DNA of 51,417 bases. It comes from an uncultured Collinsella sp. (lineage in GTDB: Bacteria; Actinomycetota; Coriobacteriia; Coriobacteriales; Coriobacteriaceae). The stretch covers positions 1-51,417 of the forward strand of contig CABUSR010000012.1 of NCBI GenBank assembly GCA_902494245.1, given 5' to 3'. Below the pieces are notes generated by a model. The model did not search any database and was not told where the DNA came from. It was given only the letters and a program-made list of their open reading frames with translations. The number at the start of each line of letters is the position of its first letter. The stretch's first letter is position 1. Positions 34,805 through 41,658 of this stretch are shown piece by piece. The position numbers were made by a program, and so were the translations under genes.

Positions 34805-36184
34805 TCACATCTCGGCAAACGAAATCAGCTTGACGTCTCCCCTGCTCTCTGCAGCATCCCAACATCCCTGCGTAAAGCCGCTTTTGGAGAATAGTGCATA
34901 GCTTTTTCGTTGCCGTCTAAAGAGCTCGCTTCGGTACACGAGCTTTTGCAGCACGTCTTCGCCCACCGGTTCATTGCGCCATTTGCATTCCGCAAACAGT
35001 GCAGTGCCCTCGCCATCGTCAACAATCAAGTCGATTTCTTCCTGCGTATGCGTGCGATTATCCGTCCCCCACCAGCGCCCGACGCTCGCCGGAACCACAT
35101 CGAGTTTGCCCGCCCGCGCGAGTTCGTACACATACTGCCTGCATATAAGCTCAAAGACCGTACCCATGTAATCCGATACGTGCGGCGCAATGCGCTTATA
35201 CGCCATCTCGGCCATATCGTTTTGAATCAGGCCGATGTTCTGCGGAACAAACTTGTACCAGAACCTAAACATCTGGTCGCTCAGCAGATACACGGCTCGC
35301 TTATTGCTCGTCTCGTTTAGGGGCAGCTCGCGCTCGACAATCCCAAGCGACGCCAGCCTATCCACATAGCTCTTTACGTTGCTCGCAGGGATTCCCGTGG
35401 AGCTCGCAATTTCCGAGATCTTCGAGCGCCCCTGGGCAATTGCCTGCACGATCGCATCATATTGCTCGGGATTGCGGCACTCTTGCAATAGCAGGTTACT
35501 CGGCTCCTCAAAGAGATAGCCCGTAGGAGTAAGAAAAAGACGTTTGATGTTGTCCTTGAGCGGTGCGGCAGGATCGACTTTCTCGATATATGCAGGAATG
35601 CCGCCCGTCATGCCATAGCAAACCGCAGCGTCTTCGCGACTCATGCTCTGCCACAGGCCGAGGGTCGTCGTAAAATCGAGCGGCATGATCTTAAACTGGG
35701 CCGTACGCCTACCGTATAGTGGACTCTCGTAGCCCAACACCTGTTCCTCCATAAACGAAAGAGACGAGCCGCATAGAATCAGCATGAGCCTGGTCTCTTT
35801 GTACAGGTGATCAATCTTGTCTTGCAGCAACGAGCTAATCTCGGGATTCGATTGGGCGAGATAGGGATACTCGTCAATCACGACAATCAAACGTTCCGTG
35901 CGAGCCATGGTGGCCAATGCATCGAACGCCTCGTCAAAGCTACGAAACGACACACCTGCAGCACCAACAGAGCCCGCAAGTATCGCCTGGCTAAAGCCAT
36001 GCAGGTTTGCCTCTGCATTGGTACGACGAGCTTGAAAGTAAATAGCCTTCTTGCCTTGAATGAACTCTGTGATAAGGCGCGTTTTACCTACGCGACGGCG
36101 TCCGTAAATCACAGGCATCTCAAAGGAGCCCGTGCTATACAGTCGATTGAGCTCGGACATTTCCGCTGTTCTTCCGATAAACAT
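34805..36184 (-). CDS. AAA-type ATPase with winged helix and DUF234 nuclease-like domain
   Basis: 459 residues. Walker A GRRRVGKT is at 28-35 and Walker B LIVVIDEYPYL at 99-109 (D104, E105). A winged helix (ISEIASSTGIPASNVKSYVDRLASLGIVE, near 255-285) follows. The C-terminal DUF234 region shows a PD-(D/E)XK pattern: D385 in EEIDLIV, then E399-C-K401 in FAECKW. This family is widespread in archaea and anaerobes, has unclear function and is suspected to act in DNA-linked mobile or defence systems. It starts 18 bp beside a perfect 23-bp palindrome; repeat arrays flank both ends. Its GC content is lower than its neighbours, suggesting transfer. Confidence 0.88.
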   Translation of the reverse strand: MFIGRTAEMSELNRLYSTGSFEMPVIYGRRRVGKTRLITEFIQGKKAIYFQARRTNAEANLHGFSQAILAGSVGAAGVSFRSFDEAFDALATMARTERLIVVIDEYPYLAQSNPEISSLLQDKIDHLYKETRLMLILCGSSLSFMEEQVLGYESPLYGRRTAQFKIMPLDFTTTLGLWQSMSREDAAVCYGMTGGIPAYIEKVDPAAPLKDNIKRLFLTPTGYLFEEPSNLLLQECRNPEQYDAIVQAIAQGRSKISEIASSTGIPASNVKSYVDRLASLGIVERELPLNETSNKRAVYLLSDQMFRFWYKFVPQNIGLIQNDMAEMAYKRIAPHVSDYMGTVFELICRQYVYELARAGKLDVVPASVGRWWGTDNRTHTQEEIDLIVDDGEGTALFAECKWRNEPVGEDVLQKLVYRSELFRRQRKSYALFSKSGFTQGCWDAAESRGDVKLISFAEM

Positions 36185-36201
36185 AGGACCATCCTTCCTT
36201 T

Positions 36202-36253
36202 ACGTTATAGCTAGCTATATTATATCTTCCTATAATATAGCTAGCTATAACGT
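36202..36253. promoter_or_regulatory. Perfect 23-bp palindrome at the ATPase promoter
   Basis: Arms 36202-36224 and 36231-36253 are exact complements with a 6-base loop; the nested core TATAGCTAGCTATA is itself palindromic and occurs once in each arm. It is strongly AT-rich inside a GC-rich genome and lies 18 bp upstream of the ATPase start on the minus strand, where a promoter or operator is expected. It may be an autoregulatory operator bound by a dimer or a cruciform former. Confidence 0.75.
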
Positions 36254-36308
36254 AATTCGACAAGCGGGCCACGCAAAAGGGTCGGTATACCACCGCACGT
36301 GGACCGTT

Positions 36309-36604
36309 CCGGAAAATGTATCCCGTTCTGGAGCCAAAAACTGGGCCGTAGTTTCCGCCAAGCATCCCATCCGGAAAGCGTGTCCCGTTCTGAGTGGCAA
36401 TTCCGGGACACAGTTTCCGCATGCGGCCCGTTGGGAAAGTTCATCCCGCTCTGAAGGCTCGTTCCGGGATGCAATTTCCGTTTGAGGCCCGATCTGGAAA
36501 CGGCATCCCACTCTGAGGCCGAAATCTGGGGTGTAGTTTCCGCTTGAAGGGCTGTCCGGAAAGCGCGTCCCATTCCGAGTGGCAATTCCGGGTCACAGTT
36601 TCCG
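36309..36604. repeat. Array B of alternating 15-bp motifs
   Basis: It begins with an inverted half-unit (36309) and has forward motifs at 36343, 36405, 36466, 36528 and 36590 (period 61-62 bp) with inverted copies between. It has the same motif and spacing as arrays A and C. The 715-bp gap 36185-36899 holds this array, the palindrome and about 290 bp (36605-36899) of sequence without a clear feature. Confidence 0.9.
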
Positions 36605-36899
36605 CAGATACAAGGCGACAGTCCGCCGCCCTTATCACATGCCTTCAAATATGCGATCCAGAAACACAAAACAGCAGATAGAATGCTCTTTTTCAAAAAG
36701 TACACGTCCCGAAACTTACCAAGACTTCATATCCAGTTACCGTTCACGGTCGCCGATTACCGCCCACCGATTCAAACAAGAAATATGTTGCCAAAAGCAG
36801 GTCATCTACCTGCATGGTTAGATTTTGGTCAGCTTTTGGTCAGCTGAGCGGCAAGTTCCAGCTGATACGTTTTTGCTACCCAAAAGGAGGCGGTAGCTC

Positions 36900-37898
36900 A
36901 TGACCCATTGCAATGACCAGCTCATCGACCAACTGCTCACTCAAGCCGAACAAGAGGGGCGCTGCCTGATTCCCCCGAGCACGGCGATCCGAAAAGCGCT
37001 CCTTCGGCGCACCGGCGGCACGGTTGTCTCGCCCATGCCGGGGTTGTTTGCGCGAAAAACGCGCTGGGATGAACTCAACCGAGCGCAACGCCATTGCGAA
37101 ATCCTCCGCGCCCTTGCGATCATCCACCCCGATTGGACGTTCTGCTCGTTTTCGGCCGCCTGTCTGCTGGGGCTCGAGGTCTCGTGGCGACACCTGAATG
37201 TCGTGCATGTCTGCAGTACCACCAAGCCGTCGGCTCGTCCGGGCGCACATATTCAGCGGCACCAGATTGAGCCGGCCGGAGCAAAACGCAGAGCCGGCAT
37301 ATCGGTAACGCCGCCCATCCAAACGGTTACAGATTGCCTGTTGCAGACCGGTTTTGCCGACGGTATGCCCATTGCCGATTCGGCGATCTCAAAGCTCGTC
37401 CTTGTGCGGGAACAGCTGATGGAGGCCGTCGAGCAACGAGCAACTGCCCGCAATGGTCGCGCGATTCGTACGGCTCTCACAACGCTTCGATATGCCGACG
37501 CCCGCGCCGAGAGCGGCGGGGAATCGGTCGCCCGAGCCGTCATGATCGAGACGGGCTTTGCGCCCGATTGGCTTCAATACGAGCTGACGGACCCCTTCAA
37601 TTCGGCCAAGCCCATACGAACGGACTTTGCCTGGGAGCGCCAGGCGCGGGAACTCACGCTGGGCGAGCTCGACGGGCTCATCAAATATACCGACCAGACC
37701 ATGCTGGCCGGACGCACCACCGCCGAGGCGCTCGTTGCCGAACGACAGCGCGAGGCGCACCTATCGCTCTACGGTCACCCTCTGCTGCGCTTTACCATCA
37801 GCGAGGTCCGCTCGGCAGGAGTGCTCGCCAAAAAGCTACAGACGGCAGGCATCCGGCAGACCGCGCTGCCGACATGGCTCAACGAGGTGGACCTGTAG
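36900..37898 (+). CDS. AbiEi-like / VSR-nuclease-fold (DUF559-like) protein
   Basis: 332 residues. N-terminal part: AbiEi-like winged helix with GTVVSPMPGLFARKTRWDEL (41-60) and CSFSAACLLGLEVSW. C-terminal part: GGES (E208), IRTDFAW (D242), TLGELDGLIKY (E256, K262), the ExnDxnExK pattern of Vsr/DUF559-type restriction-endonuclease folds. Such two-part proteins are common in Actinobacteria, often annotated as type IV toxin-antitoxin AbiEi, but no AbiEii toxin is adjacent. AAAGGAGG lies upstream of ATG 36900. The gene sits between arrays B and C. Confidence 0.75.
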   Translation: MTHCNDQLIDQLLTQAEQEGRCLIPPSTAIRKALLRRTGGTVVSPMPGLFARKTRWDELNRAQRHCEILRALAIIHPDWTFCSFSAACLLGLEVSWRHLNVVHVCSTTKPSARPGAHIQRHQIEPAGAKRRAGISVTPPIQTVTDCLLQTGFADGMPIADSAISKLVLVREQLMEAVEQRATARNGRAIRTALTTLRYADARAESGGESVARAVMIETGFAPDWLQYELTDPFNSAKPIRTDFAWERQARELTLGELDGLIKYTDQTMLAGRTTAEALVAERQREAHLSLYGHPLLRFTISEVRSAGVLAKKLQTAGIRQTALPTWLNEVDL

Positions 37899-37934
37899 GA
37901 GCTGTTGAGCTTATGCCCGCCTGCCCATCAAACT

Positions 37935-38256
37935 GGGCACACTTTCCAGTTGGCGGCACCGCGGAAACCATATCTCAGATTGAGTGCTCAGAATGGGATG
38001 CGCCTTCCATATGGCATACCTAGCGGAAACCGTGTCCCGGAATCAAGGCCCAGAACGGGACACGCTTTCCGGCTGAAGCGCCCAGCGGAAACTGCATCCC
38101 GGAATAGACGCTCAAACTGGGACGCAATTTCCGCTGAGGTTCCATCCGGAAACTGTGTCCCACTCCGAGCGTCAATTCTGGGATGAACTTTCCGCCAGAG
38201 GGTTCAGCCGGAAACGGCATCCCACTCTGAAGCGAAATTCTGGGACGCAGTTTCCG
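37935..38256. repeat. Array C of alternating 15-bp motifs
   Basis: Forward motifs begin at 37935, 37995, 38057, 38119, 38180 and 38242 (period 60-62 bp) with inverted copies between them. The first unit is most diverged. The array ends about 20 bp from the T-run of the xdhD terminator. The 479-bp gap 37899-38377 holds only this array and that terminator. Confidence 0.9.
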
Positions 38257-38274
38257 TATGCGGAGTCGCTCCAA

Positions 38275-38308
38275 ACAAAAGGCCCCGGCTCGCGATGGAG
38301 CCGAGGCC
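38275..38308 (-). terminator. Intrinsic terminator after the xdhD-like gene
   Basis: An 11-bp GC-rich stem (38281-38291 with 38298-38308, one wobble) followed on the minus strand by TTTTGTTT. It ends the uacT-to-xdhD operon and separates it from array C. Confidence 0.85.
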
Positions 38309-38377
38309 AAAGGCGCAGCGTATGTGGTTGATGCTGAGCGCGAACAACTCGTCAGCAATGACTGTCCGCGCTCTACC

Positions 38378-41155
38378 CTACCCACGGTGACGGGCGCGGC
38401 TGTACGGCGTATCCACCATGGGCAGATCCGGACGCAGCTTGCCGTCAAACGCGCGGTAGGCGTTCTGCACGGCGGGCGCCGTGGGGATCGTTGCGATCTC
38501 GCCGATGCCCTTGCCGCCGTATGCCACGGGCAACAGCTCGTCCTTCTCCACGTAGATGGCGTGGATATCCGGAATCTCGGGCGCACGGAACAGCCCGAGC
38601 GTGCCGTACCTTGCCTGGGGTACGCAGTCCTTGAGCGGCCAGTCCTCGGTAAGCGCATAGCCCATACCCATGAGCACGCCGCCTTCAATCTGACCCTGGA
38701 TGGAGATGGGGTTGACTACCTTGCCGGAATCGTGCGCGGCATAGACCTCGCTCACGCGGCCGTCATCATCCAAAATGACCACATGCGTGGCAAAGCCGTA
38801 GCAGATGTGGCTCTTGGGGTTGGGAACGTCGGCGCCCAGCTTGTCGGTCGGCTCCAGATACACGTAGCCAAACTCGCATCCCTCGAGCGCCTTGATGGCG
38901 GTCGCGGGATCCTGGGGATGCATGCCCTGGCCGGCGACGAGTTCCTGTGCGCGCAGCTGATAGGCGCGACCGTCGTCGTACTCGATCTTGACGCCGTCGC
39001 CGTGGGCGCTCACCGGGGCGGCAGGTGCGGGCTTGTCGGCCTCGACGTCAAGCATGGCATCGCGCAGCAAGAAGGCGGCACCGCGCACAGCCTCGCCGGT
39101 CACGACCGTCTGACGCGAGCCAGACGTGGTGCCGGAGTCGGGAGCGTTTTCGGTGGAGCACTCGCCATTGGCAATGCAGCTCAGCGGCAGACCGCAGGCC
39201 TCGGCAACGTCCTGCAAAAAGACCGTGTTGCAGCCCTGGCCGATGTCGGACGTGGCGGCGTAGACCACGGCGTGGCCATCCTCGACGCGAATCTTGCAGC
39301 GACCGGCATCGGGCAGGCCCACGCCCACGCCGGCGTTCTTCATGGCGCAGGCAATGCCGGCGTGTCCGGGATGCGCGTAGTAGGCATCCTTGACCTCGAG
39401 CAGCGTCTCCTTAAGCGCCGTGGAGCAGTCGGCAATCTGGCCGTTGGGCAGAACCTCGCCCGGCTCGATGGCGTTACGGTAGCGGATCTCCCACGGATCC
39501 AAGCCGACCTTCTCGGCCAGCAGGTCGATCAGGCTCTCGAGCGCAAACTCGGACTGACACACGCCAAAGCCGCGGTACGCGCCGGCGGGCGGGTTGTTGG
39601 TGTAGTAGCCAAAACCGCGAATGTCGGTGTTCTGGTACTTGTAGGGACCGACGGCATGCGTACAGGCGCGCTCGAGCACCGGGCCGCACAGCGACGCGTA
39701 GGCGCCGGTATCGAAGTTGATTTCGCAATCCAGGCCGGTAAAGTTGCCCTCGGCGTCGCAGCCCAGTGTAAAGGTGCCGTCCATGGCGTGACGCTTGGGA
39801 TGGAACGCGAGCGACTCGGCACGCGTGAGCTTACACTTCACAGGACGCTGGAACTTATATGCGGCGAGCGCGGCCAAGTGCTGGATGGACACGTCCTCCT
39901 TGCCGCCAAAGCCGCCACCCACGAGCATGGTCTCGACGACCACGCGCTCGGGCTCGTTATCCCAGCCAAACATGTGGGCACACTCTTTGCGCGTGTCGTA
40001 GGCGCCCTGGTCGGTCGACTGCACCTTGACGCCGTTCTTGTACGGGAAGGCGACGGCGCACTCGGGCTCCAAGAAAGCATGCTCGGTAAAGGGCGTGGTA
40101 AAGCGCTGCGTCACGGTGAACGCGCTCTCCGCCAGCGCCTTGGCGGCGTCGCCACGCGTCACGTGACGGCTCTGGCATACGTTGTCCTTGAGCTCCACCG
40201 TGTTGCCAAAGGCAAAGAAGCTGTCGTGCAGGCGCGGAGCGTCGACGGCCTTGGCCTCGGCGATGTTGCGCACGGGCTCCAGCGGCTCGTAATCAATCTT
40301 TACGAGCTTCTTGGCCTTCTCGAGCGTCGCCTCGTCCTCAGCAACCACCAGCACGATGGCATCGCCCACGCAGCGGGTGATATCGCCCTGGGCGATCATG
40401 ACATCCCAGTCCTGGATAAGGTGGCCGACCTGGTTGACCGGCACGTCCTCGGCGCGCAGGATGCCCACCACACCGGGCAGGGCCTCGGCCTTGGAGGTGT
40501 CGATGGAGAGCACACGGGCGCGCGGATACTTGGAGCGCACGGCACTGGCGTAGGTCAGGCCCGGCTGATCGAGCTCGTCGATGTCGTCGGGATACTTGCC
40601 CTCGCCGAGCACCTTCTTGCGCACGTCGATGCGGAAGGCGCGCTTGCCCACGCCGTAGTCATCGCCGCGCTCCAAGTCCTCGTCGATCTGCTTTTCGCCG
40701 CGGAGCACCGCAGCTGCCAGCGAGATGCCCTCGATAATCTTCTTGTAGCCGGTGCAACGGCAGACATTGCCGCGGATGGCGTACTTGATCTGCTCCTCGG
40801 TGGGCTCGGGGTCCTCGGCGATGAGCGCCGCACCCGCCATGACCATACCGGGGATGCAAAAGCCGCACTGTACGGCGCCCACTGCGCCGAAGGCGTACAC
40901 AAAGGCCTCGCGCACGTCCTCGGGCAGGCCCTCGACGGTCACGATGTTACGGCCGGCGGCAAGGGCGGTGGTCAGCACGCACGCCTTGACGGCCGCACCG
41001 TCCACATGGATGGTGCAGGTGCCGCAGGCACCCTCGGAGCAGCCGTCCTTGGCGGAGTGAATGTGCAGGTCGTCGCGCAGATAGCGCAGCAGCGGTTTGT
41101 TTTGGGTCGTCGTGTGCTCGACGCCGTTAACGGTAAAAGTGAATTCCTGTGCCAT
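38378..41155 (-). CDS. xdhD: XdhD-like selenium-dependent molybdenum hydroxylase (fused Fe-S and Mo parts)
   Basis: 925 residues. N-terminal: two [2Fe-2S] clusters, C39/C44/C47/C59 and C97/C100/C132/C134 (QCGFCIPG, NVCRCTGY). From about 170 the molybdenum-binding xanthine-dehydrogenase part follows: VGGGFGGKEDV, PAGAYRGFGVCQSEFALESL, and the catalytic Glu, probably E886 in GGKGIGEIAT. No FAD domain is present, and no separate FAD subunit is encoded in this window. It would hydroxylate purines in reverse or forward. Operon context: ferredoxin and ygfK upstream, terminator downstream. Confidence 0.92.
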   Translation of the reverse strand: MAQEFTFTVNGVEHTTTQNKPLLRYLRDDLHIHSAKDGCSEGACGTCTIHVDGAAVKACVLTTALAAGRNIVTVEGLPEDVREAFVYAFGAVGAVQCGFCIPGMVMAGAALIAEDPEPTEEQIKYAIRGNVCRCTGYKKIIEGISLAAAVLRGEKQIDEDLERGDDYGVGKRAFRIDVRKKVLGEGKYPDDIDELDQPGLTYASAVRSKYPRARVLSIDTSKAEALPGVVGILRAEDVPVNQVGHLIQDWDVMIAQGDITRCVGDAIVLVVAEDEATLEKAKKLVKIDYEPLEPVRNIAEAKAVDAPRLHDSFFAFGNTVELKDNVCQSRHVTRGDAAKALAESAFTVTQRFTTPFTEHAFLEPECAVAFPYKNGVKVQSTDQGAYDTRKECAHMFGWDNEPERVVVETMLVGGGFGGKEDVSIQHLAALAAYKFQRPVKCKLTRAESLAFHPKRHAMDGTFTLGCDAEGNFTGLDCEINFDTGAYASLCGPVLERACTHAVGPYKYQNTDIRGFGYYTNNPPAGAYRGFGVCQSEFALESLIDLLAEKVGLDPWEIRYRNAIEPGEVLPNGQIADCSTALKETLLEVKDAYYAHPGHAGIACAMKNAGVGVGLPDAGRCKIRVEDGHAVVYAATSDIGQGCNTVFLQDVAEACGLPLSCIANGECSTENAPDSGTTSGSRQTVVTGEAVRGAAFLLRDAMLDVEADKPAPAAPVSAHGDGVKIEYDDGRAYQLRAQELVAGQGMHPQDPATAIKALEGCEFGYVYLEPTDKLGADVPNPKSHICYGFATHVVILDDDGRVSEVYAAHDSGKVVNPISIQGQIEGGVLMGMGYALTEDWPLKDCVPQARYGTLGLFRAPEIPDIHAIYVEKDELLPVAYGGKGIGEIATIPTAPAVQNAYRAFDGKLRPDLPMVDTPYSRARHRG

Positions 41156-41167
41156 GGTGATTCCCTT

Positions 41168-41647
41168 CTACACGCCGGCGGCGATACCGGTGCGGTCGTG
41201 GATGGCGCCATGCGGGCAGACGACGGCGCACATGCCGCACGACAGGCAGTCCGTGCCGTCGATATGGGCGCAGTTGTCCTCGATGCGGATAGCGCCGGCA
41301 GGGCACTTTTTGGCGCACATGCCGCAACCGATGCAGCTGGTGTCGCAGATCTTGCGCGCAATGGCGCCCTTATCGGTGTTGTTGCAGCGCACCAGGATGT
41401 TCTGGTAGCCGGGAACGAAGGCAATCACGCGCTGCGGGCACGCCATGCCGCACAGGCCACAGCCCGTGCACTTGGAGCGGTCCACGCGGGCGACGCCGTC
41501 GACCAGCGCGATGGCACCGTGGGGGCAGGCCGTAACGCAGGCGCCACAGCCAATGCAGCCTTCGCTGCAGCGGGCGTCGCCGCCTGCGGAAGCACAACCG
41601 CTTCCGCAGGCAACGTAGGCCACGTGATGTTGAATGGATTTGGCCAT
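41168..41647 (-). CDS. Polyferredoxin with four 4Fe-4S motifs
   Basis: 159 residues. Four CxxCxxCxxxC motifs: CIGCGACVTACP, CTGCGLCGMACP, CIGCGMCAKKCP and CLSCGMCAVVCP; an extra Cys-rich start (ACGSGCASAGGDARCSEG) precedes them. It resembles RnfB-like/HycB-like electron carriers. It lies 12 bp before xdhD and 11 bp after ygfK, so it probably links YgfK to the hydroxylase. No membrane segment is evident. Confidence 0.9.
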   Translation of the reverse strand: MAKSIQHHVAYVACGSGCASAGGDARCSEGCIGCGACVTACPHGAIALVDGVARVDRSKCTGCGLCGMACPQRVIAFVPGYQNILVRCNNTDKGAIARKICDTSCIGCGMCAKKCPAGAIRIEDNCAHIDGTDCLSCGMCAVVCPHGAIHDRTGIAAGV

Positions 41648-41658
41648 AAGAGACTCGC

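Noticed and set aside
34440..34818. Overlapping repeat-containing small frames across array A (likewise 36241-36705 and 38020-38688)
   Set aside because: They arise from the 62-bp repeat, exist on several frames and both strands, have no consistent ribosome site and no recognisable protein features.
34473..38256. CRISPR array
   Set aside because: Repeats are 15 bp, degenerate and alternate in orientation, gaps are partly conserved, and no cas gene is present.
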